Assembly (NCBI GenBank): GCA_022709695.1
Contig: JAKLII010000003.1
Location: forward strand, 206,124 to 270,123
Reading direction: 5' to 3'
Length of the DNA stretch: 64,000 bases
DNA from: Bacteroidota bacterium
GTDB lineage: Bacteria > Bacteroidota > Bacteroidia > Bacteroidales > SKPS01
Both the position numbers and the translations under genes were made by a program. The notes under the pieces were generated by a model. That model was not told the origin of the DNA. It was given only the letters and a program-made list of their open reading frames with translations, and did no database searches. Numbering within the stretch: the stretch's first letter is position 1; each line of letters begins with the position of its first letter. Positions 1 to 9,904 of the stretch are shown piece by piece.

Positions 1-124
1 TTCCATCCTCCTCAACCCTGATTTCATACACCAAACCCAGATCATAGATATTCACTGGGATTTCAGGGTCATATACCTGCCTGAGCACCTGCATGATCTT
101 GCTTTCCATTTCGAGGGTATCCAT
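1..124 (-). CDS. sufT: SufT/MIP18-type Fe-S assembly protein (DUF59), N-terminal part only
   Basis: About 41 N-terminal residues are visible before the window edge. They read MDTLEMESKIMQVLRQVYDP and continue with EIPVNIYDLGLVYEI, the characteristic start of the DUF59/MIP18 family, which helps mature or insert Fe-S clusters. The gene begins 10 bases after the sufE stop on the same strand, so it is probably the last or a late member of the suf operon. A second in-frame ATG lies five codons in. The C-terminal half, with the family's conserved cysteine region, is outside the window. Confidence 0.82.
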   Translation of the reverse strand, partial: MDTLEMESKIMQVLRQVYDPEIPVNIYDLGLVYEIRVEEDG

Positions 125-134
125 AACGATTGCT

Positions 135-566
135 TTAGGATTGTGATTGTTTTGCCTTGAAAGCCAGCGCATAAAGCTTCATCTGTTTCACCATCGATGC
201 CAGTCCGTTGGCCCGGGTAGGGGAAAGATGTTCCTTGAGCCCGATCTCATCCAGAAAGCCCAGATCGGCATCCAGTATCGCTTCCGGCGACTCCTCCGAC
301 AATACCCGGATCAGCAGGTGAACAATCCCCTTGGTAATCAGGGCATCACTGTCGGCCCGGAAGATTATCTTCCCATTCTCCAGTGCGGCGTGCAGCCATA
401 CCTGGCTCTGACAGCCCGAAATCAGATATTGTTTCTGACGATATTTTTCATCAATTACCGGTACTGTTTTCCCCAGTTCGATCAGATAGTTGTATTTGTC
501 CATCCAGTCGTCGAACATGGCGAATTCTTCTTGTATCTCTTCGGCTTTTTGTTTCAGCGTTGCCAT
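135..566 (-). CDS. sufE: SufE, cysteine desulfurase sulfur acceptor
   Basis: The 143-residue protein is full length for SufE. It carries the family hallmark SGCQSQVWLHA, where Cys52 should accept the persulfide from SufS and pass it to the SufBCD scaffold in the cytoplasm. The C-terminal helix with LSPTRANGLASMV is also typical. It lies 12 bases downstream of sufS in the same direction and just upstream of the SufT-like gene. This fits a sufBCDSE(T) operon, and no independent promoter is evident. Confidence 0.95.
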   Translation of the reverse strand: MATLKQKAEEIQEEFAMFDDWMDKYNYLIELGKTVPVIDEKYRQKQYLISGCQSQVWLHAALENGKIIFRADSDALITKGIVHLLIRVLSEESPEAILDADLGFLDEIGLKEHLSPTRANGLASMVKQMKLYALAFKAKQSQS

Positions 567-578
567 AGGATCAGTGAA

Positions 579-1802
579 TTATTGCAGCATCTCAATCGCT
601 TTTTCAAGCGCTTCAATCATTATATCAATTTCATCCGTGGTGTTGTATACCGAAAAAGAGGCTCTTACAGTTCCGGGAATGCCAAACCGCTCCATCAATG
701 GCTGGGCACAATGATTACCGGTACGTACAGCCACACCAAATTTGTCCAGAATCATACCCAGATCATATGGATGCAAGCCCCTGATCATAAAGGAGATCAC
801 ACCTGATCGCACATGGGGTTCCCCGATATACCTGATGCCCGGTAGTTCCCGTAGCCGGTCCGTAGCATAAGACAGCAGCACCTCTTCGTGTTTATTTAGG
901 GTTTCAAACCCCAGTTCCTCGATGAAGTGCATGGCTTCACTAAAAGCGATGGCGTCACCCACATTCGGGGTGCCCGCCTCAAACCTGAAGGGGAGCTCAT
1001 TGTAGGTAGTCTTTTCAAACGAAACCCGGTCAATCATCTCGCCGCCTCCCTGATAGGGGGGCAGAGATCCCAGGAGTTGTTCCCGCCCGTAAAGCACACC
1101 AATGCCCATAGGTCCGTACATTTTGTGGGAAGAAAAACAGTAGAAATCAGCTCCCAGATCCTGCACATCCACAGGCAGGTGGGCAACTGCCTGTGCTCCG
1201 TCAATCAGCACAGGCACCCCGAGCCTGTGCGCCAGAAAAATGATCTCTTTCACCGGATTAACGGTTCCCAGGGCGTTCGACACATGGGTTACCGCCACAA
1301 TGGCTGTGTTGGGATTCAGCAATTCCTTATAAACTTCAAGGTCGAGCTCTCCTGAATCAGTAACAGGGATCACCTTCAGCGATGCACCATACCTTTCACA
1401 GGCAAGCTGCCATGGGACGATGTTCGAATGGTGTTCCATCTCACTCACAATCACCTCACTTCCGGGTTTCAGGCGGGCCTGCCCGAACGAGTGGGCCACA
1501 AGATTCACCGATTCGGTAGTACCACGGGTAAAAATGATGCTCCGGTGGTCTGGAGCATTGATAAAACGGGCAGCCTGCTGCCTTACTCCCTCATACGCCG
1601 AGGTGGCCTCCTGGCTTAAAAAATGCACCCCCCGGTGTATGTTGCTGTTCATCTGCCGGTAATACCGGTCCAGGGCTTCAATTACCCTTACAGGTTTCTG
1701 GGTTGTGGCGGCATTATCGAAATACACCAGCGGCCGGTTGTTCACCCTGCGCTCCAATATCGGAAACTGAGCTCTTATCTGCGAATTCATCGTGCTTTGC
1801 AA
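579..1802 (-). CDS. sufS: SufS cysteine desulfurase (class V aminotransferase fold)
   Basis: The 407-residue PLP enzyme takes sulfur from L-cysteine for Fe-S cluster assembly. The PLP lysine is in SSHKMYGPMGIG (Lys227). The catalytic cysteine lies in RTGNHCAQPLM (Cys365), and the short loop around it marks a SufS (group II) rather than IscS enzyme. HHSNIVPW and DGAQAVAH cofactor motifs are intact. Only four bases separate its start from the sufD stop. An ATG four codons downstream (1790) starts MNSQIRAQFP and may be the true start, because family members usually begin near there. Confidence 0.95.
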   Translation of the reverse strand: MQSTMNSQIRAQFPILERRVNNRPLVYFDNAATTQKPVRVIEALDRYYRQMNSNIHRGVHFLSQEATSAYEGVRQQAARFINAPDHRSIIFTRGTTESVNLVAHSFGQARLKPGSEVIVSEMEHHSNIVPWQLACERYGASLKVIPVTDSGELDLEVYKELLNPNTAIVAVTHVSNALGTVNPVKEIIFLAHRLGVPVLIDGAQAVAHLPVDVQDLGADFYCFSSHKMYGPMGIGVLYGREQLLGSLPPYQGGGEMIDRVSFEKTTYNELPFRFEAGTPNVGDAIAFSEAMHFIEELGFETLNKHEEVLLSYATDRLRELPGIRYIGEPHVRSGVISFMIRGLHPYDLGMILDKFGVAVRTGNHCAQPLMERFGIPGTVRASFSVYNTTDEIDIMIEALEKAIEMLQ

Positions 1803-1806
1803 TTGG

Positions 1807-3210
1807 TTACACCAGACTCATGTCAATTCTGAATTCAGGCTGATCCTTGCAGTGCAGCACACACTGGTCGCAGATGGAGAGTTCCCCTTTCAGCCGCTTT
1901 TCTATCATCTCTTCGGTGCGGACCCTGAGGGCAGGTATGGTGATTTTTCCCGCAATCTCGGCAGCAAAGGCGTACATCAGCAACATTCGGGCATTGCGGT
2001 CGCATATCCCCCTTGATTTCAGATAAAACAATGCATCCTGGTCAAGTTGCCCCACCGTGGCACCATGGCTGCATTTTACATCGTCGGCATAAATTTCCAG
2101 GAAAGGATTTGTTTCCACACGGGCCCGGTCAGTAAGGGTGATGTTGCGGTTATTCTGATAGGCATTGGTTTGCTGTGCATCCCGCTGTACCAGGATATGC
2201 CCGTAAAAGGCTGCACTGGCATCATCATCGATAATCCCCTTGTACAGTTCATTGCTCACACTGTGCGGTTTGGCATGATCCACAAACACACGGTTGTCAA
2301 CGTGCTGTTTGCGATCCATCAGATACAACCCGTAAAGGTTGGCCTCAGCACCGCTGCCATCGATCTTTACCTTGCTTTCATTGCGGATGAGCCCCCCGTT
2401 ATAGGTCAGGGTATTGCTGGTAAGGCGGCTGTAATCCGACAGATGAAAATAGTTGTTGTTGATCAGGGTAGCATCATCATCCTTGTTCTGCAGCTTGTAA
2501 TAGTCTAGCTCACTGTTTTCCCCGATGATAAATTCCGTAACTGCATTGGTGAAATTTTTCTGGTGCTGCACCGAATCATCGCAATGCACCAGGGTCAGCT
2601 TTGCATTTTTACCAATGATGATGAGGTTGCGGGGCTGGATGAAGACATTTTCCTTCAGATTAACGATATTCACCATCTGGATCGGCTTTTCCACCTCAAC
2701 GCCATCAGGCACCCAGATGAAAATCCCGTCCATAGCAAAGGCGGTATTGAGGGCTTCTAAAGCTCCATTTCTGATGTCGGCATACTTACCGTAGTGATGG
2801 GCAAACAATTCCGGATATTGCAGGGCCGCTGCCCGCAACGAACCTACCACAGTACCATCGGGCAACACCGACACGGGTGAATGCTCCCATACATACGAAC
2901 CGTTCAGAAGGGAGAAAAGATAGGTCTCGAAGTTGTGGATTTCGCACTGAAAAATCTTCGAAGCGTCTGCACGTTCTTCCGAGGGGATCAGCTGGATGCG
3001 GTAGGGGACCTGTAAAGCAGCCTCCAGATCGGTGTATTTCCACGCCTCCTGACGCCGGTTTGGATATCCGAGCCTGCTGAAGGTTTGCATCGCCTCATTT
3101 CGCAATGCACTGAAATGCCCGTTGTTCCCCAGGGTCAGACTTCCTGCAGCTTCTCTGAACAAAGCCTGCATCCGCTCAGGTTCGGGCACCATGATTTTGT
3201 TGTCCATCAT
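1807..3210 (-). CDS. sufD: SufD, Fe-S scaffold subunit
   Basis: The 467-residue SufD forms the SufBC2D complex with SufB and the SufC ATPase, on which the Fe-S cluster is built. The C-terminal half has the beta-helix characteristic of the SufB/SufD core, including SHGATVGQLDQDALFYLKSRGI. In that core the ...TTSK of SufB is replaced by the SufD form CSHGATVGQ. The N-terminal helical region is divergent, as is normal for SufD. The gene lies between sufC and sufS on one strand with small gaps. A second ATG one codon in is equally possible as start. Confidence 0.93.
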   Translation of the reverse strand: MMDNKIMVPEPERMQALFREAAGSLTLGNNGHFSALRNEAMQTFSRLGYPNRRQEAWKYTDLEAALQVPYRIQLIPSEERADASKIFQCEIHNFETYLFSLLNGSYVWEHSPVSVLPDGTVVGSLRAAALQYPELFAHHYGKYADIRNGALEALNTAFAMDGIFIWVPDGVEVEKPIQMVNIVNLKENVFIQPRNLIIIGKNAKLTLVHCDDSVQHQKNFTNAVTEFIIGENSELDYYKLQNKDDDATLINNNYFHLSDYSRLTSNTLTYNGGLIRNESKVKIDGSGAEANLYGLYLMDRKQHVDNRVFVDHAKPHSVSNELYKGIIDDDASAAFYGHILVQRDAQQTNAYQNNRNITLTDRARVETNPFLEIYADDVKCSHGATVGQLDQDALFYLKSRGICDRNARMLLMYAFAAEIAGKITIPALRVRTEEMIEKRLKGELSICDQCVLHCKDQPEFRIDMSLV

Positions 3211-3226
3211 CCGTAGTTTTTATGCA

Positions 3227-3970
3227 TCATATCCCCTTGATCCACTCGTATCCCTTTTCCTCAAGTTCCAGCGCCAGCTCCTTGCCTCCCGACTTAACGA
3301 TTCGCCCTTCATAAAGCACATGTACAAAATCGGGCACGATGAAGTCGAGCAAACGCTGGTAATGGGTAATCACCACAGTGGCATTATCGGGGCGGCGCAA
3401 TTTGTTTACCCCGTTCGCCACAATCTTCAGGGCGTCAATGTCGAGACCCGAATCGGTTTCGTCCAGAATGGCCAGTTCAGGCTCCAGCATGGCCATCTGA
3501 AAAATTTCGTTGCGTTTCTTCTCTCCTCCCGAAAACCCCTCATTTACCGAACGGTTCGACAGTTTATCCTGCAACTCCACCAACTGCTGCTTCTCTTTCA
3601 TATAGCGTAAAAAATCGCCGGCCGCCATCGGGGGCAAACCTTTGTATTTCCGCTGCTCATTGATGGCGGTACGCATAAAATTGGTCATACTGACCCCGGG
3701 TATCTCCACCGGGTACTGGAATCCAAGGAATATCCCTTCACGGGCACGGTCTTCAGGTGCAAGATCGAGCAGGTTCAACCCCTTGTAAGTGATGGATCCA
3801 CCGGTAACCTCATACTGCTCTTTCCCTGCAATTACATTGGCCAGCGTACTTTTACCGGTACCGTTGGGGCCCATGATGGCATGCACTTCACCCTTGTTTA
3901 CACTGAAGTGCAACCCTTTGATAATCTCTTTGCCGTTTATCTGAACATGCAGATCCTGAATGTTAAGCAT
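3227..3970 (-). CDS. sufC: SufC, Fe-S assembly ATPase
   Basis: The 247-residue ABC-type ATPase has Walker A GPNGTGKST, the family-specific signature FSGGEKKRNE, and Walker B LAILDETDSGLD; these SufC-specific sequences separate it from transport ATPases. It energises the SufB/SufD scaffold in the cytoplasm. The gene sits between sufB (61-base gap) and sufD (16-base gap). The start begins MLNIQDLHVQINGKE, a typical SufC N-terminus. Confidence 0.96.
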   Translation of the reverse strand: MLNIQDLHVQINGKEIIKGLHFSVNKGEVHAIMGPNGTGKSTLANVIAGKEQYEVTGGSITYKGLNLLDLAPEDRAREGIFLGFQYPVEIPGVSMTNFMRTAINEQRKYKGLPPMAAGDFLRYMKEKQQLVELQDKLSNRSVNEGFSGGEKKRNEIFQMAMLEPELAILDETDSGLDIDALKIVANGVNKLRRPDNATVVITHYQRLLDFIVPDFVHVLYEGRIVKSGGKELALELEEKGYEWIKGI

Positions 3971-4031
3971 GATATTGAATATTGATATACAATGTTTTAT
4001 AGTTTATTCTGATACAGAATCCAAAGCAGTA

Positions 4032-5483
4032 TCAACCCACACTCCCTTCCAGGCTGATGGCCAGCAATTTCTGGGCTTCCACAGCGAACTCCATGGGCAG
4101 ATGGTTGAGTACCTCACGGGCATACCCGTTTACAATCAATCCAATGGCACTCTCGGTGTCGATACCCCTCTGGTTGCAGTAAAAAAGCTGGTCGTCAGAA
4201 ATTTTGGAGGTGGTTGCTTCGTGTTCGATGATGGAGGTGTTGTTCTCGGTACGGATGTATGGAAAGGTATGTGCGCCGCATTGACTGCCAAGCAATAAGG
4301 AATCACACTGTGAAAAATTACGGGCATTGACGGCATTTTTCGCTACACGCACCAATCCCCGGTAGCTGTTGTTGCTCTTTCCGGCACTGATCCCTTTCGA
4401 GATGATGGTGCTACGGGTATTTTTTCCCAGATGGATCATTTTTGTACCGGTATCAGCCTGCTGATGGTTGTTGGTAACGGCAACACTGTAGAACTCACCT
4501 ACCGAATGGTCACCCATCAGGATGCAACTCGGATATTTCCAGGTGATGGCGCTTCCGGTTTCAACCTGGGTCCATGAAATCCTCGAACGCTCTCCTTTGC
4601 ACAGACCCCGCTTGGTGACGAAGTTGTAGATGCCCCCTTTCCCTTCCTTGTCGCCCGGATACCAGTTCTGTACGGTTGAATATTTGACTTCGGCATCCTT
4701 CATCGCCACGATCTCCACAATGGCAGCATGCAGCTGGTTTTCATCGCGCATCGGAGCGGTGCATCCCTCCATATAGCTTACATACGCCCCTTCATCGGCT
4801 ACGATCAGGGTCCGCTCAAATTGCCCCGTATTGGCAGCGTTGATGCGGAAATAGGTGGATAGCTCCACAGGGCACTTAACCCCTTTCGGGATATAACAGA
4901 ATGATCCGTCGGAGAAAACCGCTGAATTGAGGGCTGCGAAGTAATTGTCGGCATAGGGCACCACCGTTCCCAGGTATTGTTTCACCAGTTCCGGGTGGTT
5001 CTGCACCGCTTCACTGAACGAGCAGAAGATAATCCCTTCGCGGGCAAGCGTCTCTGAAAAAGTGGTTTTTACCGATACACTGTCGAATACCGCATCCACC
5101 GCTACCCCCGAAAGCCTCTTTTGCTCATCAAGGGAGATCCCGAGACGGTTAAAGGTATCGAGAAGCTCCGGATCCACCTCATCCAGGCTTGTGAGCTCTT
5201 TTTTGGGTTTCGGCGCTGCATAGTAGATGATCTCCTGAAAATCAATGGGAGGTATCTGAAGATGGGCCCACTTCGGCTCCGGCATGGTAAGCCATTTCCG
5301 GTAAGCCTTAAGCCGGAACTCCAGCAACCATTCAGGTTCCATCTTCTTTTCCGAGATGATCCTGATCGTCTCTTCACTTAACCCGGGAGGTATGGTTTCC
5401 GTTTCTACTTCCGTAAAAAAACCATACTTGTATTCTCCAGTGGTTACCTCGTCCAGAATGTTATTGGTTTCATCGGATGCCAT
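4032..5483 (-). CDS. sufB: SufB, Fe-S scaffold subunit
   Basis: The 483-residue SufB is the main scaffold of the SufBC2D complex. It contains the conserved [16 protein letters not shown] segment, whose cysteine corresponds to the cluster/sulfur-transfer cysteine of the family, followed by [16 protein letters not shown] with the conserved glutamate. It is the first gene of the minus-strand suf operon. A TACCTTTG -7 element (5533 to 5526) lies about 43 bases upstream of the start, so transcription of the operon probably begins near 5520. No sufA or SufR-like regulator is next to it. Confidence 0.96.
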   Translation of the reverse strand: MASDETNNILDEVTTGEYKYGFFTEVETETIPPGLSEETIRIISEKKMEPEWLLEFRLKAYRKWLTMPEPKWAHLQIPPIDFQEIIYYAAPKPKKELTSLDEVDPELLDTFNRLGISLDEQKRLSGVAVDAVFDSVSVKTTFSETLAREGIIFCSFSEAVQNHPELVKQYLGTVVPYADNYFAALNSAVFSDGSFCYIPKGVKCPVELSTYFRINAANTGQFERTLIVADEGAYVSYMEGCTAPMRDENQLHAAIVEIVAMKDAEVKYSTVQNWYPGDKEGKGGIYNFVTKRGLCKGERSRISWTQVETGSAITWKYPSCILMGDHSVGEFYSVAVTNNHQQADTGTKMIHLGKNTRSTIISKGISAGKSNNSYRGLVRVAKNAVNARNFSQCDSLLLGSQCGAHTFPYIRTENNTSIIEHEATTSKISDDQLFYCNQRGIDTESAIGLIVNGYAREVLNHLPMEFAVEAQKLLAISLEGSVG

Positions 5484-5525
5484 GGCGTCCTGTTTTTATT
5501 CGGTTTATATCTGAATAAGCGGGTA

Positions 5526-5533
5526 CAAAGGTA
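5526..5533 (-). promoter_or_regulatory. -7 element of the suf operon promoter
   Basis: Read on the minus strand this is TACCTTTG, a match to the Bacteroidota sigma-ABfr consensus TAnnTTTG. It lies 43 bases upstream of the sufB start. No clear -33 TTTG is seen 19-21 bases further upstream. Confidence 0.55.
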
Positions 5534-5623
5534 ATAAACCCTGTAGATTCTTCCCTCTCAGGAAGTACCCGTCATTCAATTAACACTGGTCGGATGGTTT
5601 TGTTTTATAGAGGATCAGAAGGT

Positions 5624-6274
5624 TTACATCCCCTTCTCCACCATCTCACGAATGAGGTTTTCCGCCCCTTCAGCGATCTGGCTGATGCGGGCATCAAGCA
5701 TATAGCATGGAGTTGAAAACAGGTTAAAAGCTGGGTCATATACTACCTCGCCATGGGTGGATACCCGGTGTTTGCTTCCTGCTTTTTCGATCTGGGCAAT
5801 GGTTCCCTGGTCAGTTCCAATGGTAACCGTTGCCCCTTCAAGCACAACCGACACGATAGCAGGGGCAATGCACAACGCCCCTATAGGTTTGCGTACCGCA
5901 GCAAAATGCCTGATGACCCGTTCCACATCAGGAAGTACATCGCATGCAGCTCCGTCGAAAGCGAAAGTGCTAAGATTTTTGGCTGCCCCAAATCCTCCGG
6001 GAAATACGAGGGCATCGTAATATTCAGGCAGAAGCTTGTCGAGCGCCTTGATATTGCTACGCGCAATACGCGCCGACTCCACCAGCACATTGCGCCACTC
6101 CTGCATCACCTCCCCTGTCAGGTGGTTCTTTACATGATGGTGCTGCATGTCGGGGGCAAACAGGTCATACTCGTGCCCCAGCCGGTCGATGGCCAGCATT
6201 GTCAGTACCGCTTCGTGGATCTCTGTTCCGTCATATACACCGCATCCTGACAAGACTACTGCAAATTTTTTCAT
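5624..6274 (-). CDS. elbB: ElbB-type DJ-1/PfpI family glyoxalase
   Basis: From the ATG at 6274 the protein is 216 residues and begins MKKFAVVLSGCGVYDGTEIHEA, matching ElbB in start and length. It is a DJ-1/PfpI-superfamily protein; the nucleophile elbow is GALCIAPA and the assisting acidic residue lies in GTEIHEA. E. coli ElbB was named from isoprenoid biosynthesis work and has weak glyoxalase activity; its physiological role is unclear. The frame stays open upstream to 6496, but that stretch overlaps the antisense 3' end of the TPR gene and has no ElbB similarity. A -7 box TAACTTTG at 6305 to 6298 supports the short start. Confidence 0.9.
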   Translation of the reverse strand: MKKFAVVLSGCGVYDGTEIHEAVLTMLAIDRLGHEYDLFAPDMQHHHVKNHLTGEVMQEWRNVLVESARIARSNIKALDKLLPEYYDALVFPGGFGAAKNLSTFAFDGAACDVLPDVERVIRHFAAVRKPIGALCIAPAIVSVVLEGATVTIGTDQGTIAQIEKAGSKHRVSTHGEVVYDPAFNLFSTPCYMLDARISQIAEGAENLIREMVEKGM

Positions 6275-6297
6275 GGCATTGTTCGTTAAATTATTGG

Positions 6298-6305
6298 CAA
6301 AGTTA
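6298..6305 (-). promoter_or_regulatory. -7 element of elbB
   Basis: TAACTTTG on the minus strand matches TAnnTTTG and lies 23 bases upstream of the ElbB start at 6274. It overlaps the last codon of the upstream TPR gene, so elbB has its own promoter inside an otherwise co-directional run. Confidence 0.5.
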
Positions 6306-9300
6306 CAAGGCATTTTTCCAGCCTTTGCTGTAGGCTTTTTTAAAGTATTTCCAATATTTGTTGCCATTGGTATGGGTGAGCACGGCAGTTTTCCAGCTGG
6401 ATCCGCGGTTCTTCTGTGCATCAGCCTTTCCAAAATCATAACCGATCTGTTCCTGCAGCAAACGGGTCTGAGAAGCCGGATACCCTTTCGCAGCAAGATC
6501 TTTCAACATCTTCATGGCTTCGGTATTGTTGCCCAGGTCCCGGTAATGAAATGCAGCTGCCAGCATGAAGTTGAGGTTTTGCTGAGGGGCAAAAACAGAT
6601 AAGGGCTCATGTTCAACTCCGTAGATACCCACGTTCCCGCGGTTAAAAATCTCTTCGGCTTCCAGATACGCTTTCACAGCTTCGGGGTTTTTATACTGCT
6701 CTATCAGCTTTAATGCCTCACGGTGTTTCTCCTGATAGCGGATGGCTGGTGTGAGCTGTACCAGGTAACGGGATGCCGATGAATCGGAAAGCCCACATTC
6801 GGGTAAACGGTTGGCAGCTTCAATAGCTTTCTGAATCTCAGCACCTGCAGCGACAAAATCCTTAGCGCGGGCCAGCGCATACCCTTTTTCCATGGACGCT
6901 TCGTACTGCTCCTGCTGTTTCAGGCATGCCGCACTCACCATCCGGTTTTGCAGTCCCTTCAGCCGGGTGTCGATCTCTTTATTGTCCAGCAGATTGTACT
7001 GGTTACGCATGGTCATGATCTGCAGCATCTTGTCTTTGGTTCCCATCAGAGTCCCCTGGTTCAGCATCGCCTCCAACTGATCAGCCTCCATAAGAATGAC
7101 TTTGTGGGCGGAAGTTTTCCTGTAATCTTTCAGCTTTGGATCAACAGGAAATCCTCCCTGTGATTCCAGAAGGGTGGCCTCATCAAAATACCCCAACGCC
7201 TGCCTGTATTCTTTTTTATCCAGCAGAGATTTCCCTGAAGAGACTGCCGCCTGATACTCTTTCTGCCGGATCTTTCCCATCATGGCTTCATCGTCTTTGC
7301 CTGATGTGACATACTCAGGATAGGTTTCACGGTATTTTACAGCTTCAAGGGCCTTGGCCTTTGAACCTGCCAGATCCCCTTTTGAGAACAGGGTGGAGGC
7401 TTCTGCCACTAAGGCTTTGTGGATCCCGGTGCGGCTCTCCCGTTCCCTCGCTACCAGAAGGTTCTCGTCGCAGCGGAACGTAAAATTCCGGCATAAATAC
7501 CATCCGTCAGTCAGCAGGGCAAGCGCGTCGGTGTAGCTTTTTGCCCGGTTGAAACGGTCAGCCTCCTGCAACATATCACGGAAACAACGATCCACCACCG
7601 TCGTAAGTTTACCCTGGGAATTGCCGGCCAGCCCGTACTGATCCATAAAGGCATCAACTTCCACAATGGTTTTCACCGCCTGTGCATACTGCTTTTTATC
7701 TGCATAGGTCTGCACATCCTCCAGCCACCATATCGCCTGCTCTTCACGTGTCTGGGTAATGAGGGCAGGCAGACTGATATCGGGACGCATCCCGTAATTG
7801 TATTGCGACTCCTGCGCCTTCTGATACAACCCGATGGCATTATCAAACTGGCCTGCAGCCCTGAAACGCTCACCCTCTTTCAGATACAGCTCCATCAGAT
7901 TCGATTTGTAGGCATCCAGCGCCGATACCGATTGCGGCGACATCTTGTTCTGAAGGAATAATATGGCTTCATTCAGGTAATATTCTGCTCCTTTGATATC
8001 CCGGCTGTCCATTGCCTGTTGTCCCGACATCAGCAGATCGACAAAAACCCCGTTACGGGCTTCTTCCATCAGCCGGTAAATCTCAACCGGGGCAGGTATT
8101 CCGGCTTTTTGAGAGAATTGCAGGCAACGGTTCAGAAGCTCGAAAGCCTGGGGATAGTTCTTCCGGGCGAGCATCCGCTCCCCGTCACTGTATAACCCAA
8201 TCTGCAACTGGCCTATCAATCCCTGAAGCAAAGGTGGTTCTGCCACCTCTTTATTGCTGTTGAGATAGCCGAATACTTCATCCATCATTCCTTCTGCCAT
8301 ATTCCAGTCACCCCTTGACAGGGCAATCTGCAGTTTCTGTATGAGGCTGCCCAGGAATGAAGTATGAACCGTATTGATTTTATCCTGAAAATATCCTGAA
8401 GAAGAGAGGCTGCCGGCATATTGGTTTACCAGCTGCATGGCATCCCTGTACTGTTTCAGCGATTGATCGTACTTGCCCTGTTTCAGGTTTCTGTCGGCAT
8501 CAGAGGTGAGCGCATCGGCAAACCGGCTGAACACCTGCAACGCCTCCTTGTTGTCGGGGATCAGGTCTTTGAAGCTGCTTTGCAGCAATGATGCCTCTTC
8601 AAGCTTCCGGAGCCCTTCGGGACGGTTGCCCATGTCCCATTCCCGCTCAGCCTGGCTGATGATGGCACGATACTCCTTTTTTTTCTGATCAGCATACATC
8701 CCTTTGATGACTTCAAGCAAACTGTTGACTTCCACCAAAGTGGCCCTGTCGGGGTTCATCGTAAGGATTTTTTCAGCGCGGGTTTTTGCAGCCTCCAACC
8801 GGCCCTGTAACAGGTCGATTTTTGCGATCTGCAGATTGCTGCCGATATGGGAAGGGTTGTGTCCCAATGATTTATTGAACCATTCAAGGGCTCCTTTGAG
8901 GTCATTTTTTCCTACCAGCGCAATCCCTTTCTGATAGCACAGTTCATCAAGGTTTTTCAGCTTATCCTGCAGGGTTCTTTTGGTCTCCTGATAGAGGGTG
9001 GCAAATTCTTCAAGTGCGGGGAGCAACCGTTTGGGATCGCTTTGCGTCAAAGGGAGTTTCGTTCTGTAATCCTTGTCAATTACTTCATCTGTAAATTTTT
9101 TGTACCCCTCGAGCTCATTCATCATCGGTTGCAGCCGATCCGGATCTTCATATCTGAAAGCTTTAATGATTGCTATGTTCGACTGCAGGGTGGCGGCATC
9201 CTGCTCATACCCCATCACATTGTCGCGGAAAAGCTTTACCGCATTGGCTTTGTCAACACTGTGAAAAAACAACAGTTTTGGTTGTGGCGCAACGACTTCA

Positions 9301-9842
9301 ACCACCCTCAGCGAAAATCCGGCACCGGGCCATGTGTCGGGTACGGTAAGGGAAGCTACTTTAACCTCCCCGCCTCCGGTAAGTGCAGAAAGGTCCACAT
9401 TGCTCTGCTCCTGCTCAAAAAGCACGGTACCTTCCTGGCTCAAAAGCTGAATCCTGCAGTTCATCCGGTCGGGTATCAGCAGGCGTGAAATATCAAACCC
9501 CCGCGGATTCAGTCTGTTGGCCAAACCTTTGCTTTGCAGGGCAACTTTCAGTACCAACTGCCCCGATTCACGGTTTACCTCGCATTTTTGCTGATAGAGA
9601 AATGATGATTTGAAGGAGGTGGCAGGCGAAAGCCCTGAAAGCTCACCGAGGATGGTAATCACCGTATTGGTATGCTCTTTTTGCGCAAAGGGTCCTGAAA
9701 CATAGATCAGCGCAAAATTTTTATCGGTAATTTCCCTGAAGAGGTTTTCATCGGGACCCCTGGAGCCTGGTGCCCCTTCTGTCTGGGCAAATAGCTGAAC
9801 AGATAACAGCAATACACTCAGCATCATCAGTATTTTCCGCAT
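6303..9842 (-). CDS. Large secreted TPR-repeat protein, function unknown
   Basis: The 1179-residue protein has a clean signal peptide (MRKILMMLSVLLLSVQLFAQ), so it is exported to the periplasm or beyond. Residues about 25-200 form a beta-rich domain without a recognised family. From about 290 to the end it is almost entirely helical with many TPR-like units (for example GALEWFNKSLGHNPSHIG and KQGKYDQSLKQYRDAMQL), implying a protein-binding scaffold. There is no T9SS sorting domain and no lipobox. It is preceded by one of the best promoters in the window (-33 and -7 both present). It is not in an obvious operon, so partners cannot be inferred. Confidence 0.85.
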   Translation of the reverse strand: MRKILMMLSVLLLSVQLFAQTEGAPGSRGPDENLFREITDKNFALIYVSGPFAQKEHTNTVITILGELSGLSPATSFKSSFLYQQKCEVNRESGQLVLKVALQSKGLANRLNPRGFDISRLLIPDRMNCRIQLLSQEGTVLFEQEQSNVDLSALTGGGEVKVASLTVPDTWPGAGFSLRVVEVVAPQPKLLFFHSVDKANAVKLFRDNVMGYEQDAATLQSNIAIIKAFRYEDPDRLQPMMNELEGYKKFTDEVIDKDYRTKLPLTQSDPKRLLPALEEFATLYQETKRTLQDKLKNLDELCYQKGIALVGKNDLKGALEWFNKSLGHNPSHIGSNLQIAKIDLLQGRLEAAKTRAEKILTMNPDRATLVEVNSLLEVIKGMYADQKKKEYRAIISQAEREWDMGNRPEGLRKLEEASLLQSSFKDLIPDNKEALQVFSRFADALTSDADRNLKQGKYDQSLKQYRDAMQLVNQYAGSLSSSGYFQDKINTVHTSFLGSLIQKLQIALSRGDWNMAEGMMDEVFGYLNSNKEVAEPPLLQGLIGQLQIGLYSDGERMLARKNYPQAFELLNRCLQFSQKAGIPAPVEIYRLMEEARNGVFVDLLMSGQQAMDSRDIKGAEYYLNEAILFLQNKMSPQSVSALDAYKSNLMELYLKEGERFRAAGQFDNAIGLYQKAQESQYNYGMRPDISLPALITQTREEQAIWWLEDVQTYADKKQYAQAVKTIVEVDAFMDQYGLAGNSQGKLTTVVDRCFRDMLQEADRFNRAKSYTDALALLTDGWYLCRNFTFRCDENLLVARERESRTGIHKALVAEASTLFSKGDLAGSKAKALEAVKYRETYPEYVTSGKDDEAMMGKIRQKEYQAAVSSGKSLLDKKEYRQALGYFDEATLLESQGGFPVDPKLKDYRKTSAHKVILMEADQLEAMLNQGTLMGTKDKMLQIMTMRNQYNLLDNKEIDTRLKGLQNRMVSAACLKQQEQYEASMEKGYALARAKDFVAAGAEIQKAIEAANRLPECGLSDSSASRYLVQLTPAIRYQEKHREALKLIEQYKNPEAVKAYLEAEEIFNRGNVGIYGVEHEPLSVFAPQQNLNFMLAAAFHYRDLGNNTEAMKMLKDLAAKGYPASQTRLLQEQIGYDFGKADAQKNRGSSWKTAVLTHTNGNKYWKYFKKAYSKGWKNAL

Positions 9843-9871
9843 AGCGTGCAGTATTATGGGTTAAAGGGTTC

Positions 9872-9904
9872 CAAATATAGCAAAAAGCTTGCTAATGCTT
9901 CAAA
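9872..9904 (-). promoter_or_regulatory. Complete -33/-7 promoter of the large TPR gene
   Basis: On the minus strand, TTTG (9904 to 9901) is followed after 21 bases by TATATTTG (9879 to 9872). This is a good match to the Bacteroidota consensus TTTG-N19-21-TAnnTTTG. It overlaps the last codons and stop of tcdA and lies 30 bases before the TPR gene start. Confidence 0.75.

Noticed and set aside
6275..6496. Longer elbB start
   Set aside because: This part is antisense to the TPR gene end; ElbB homologues begin at MKKFAVVLSG.
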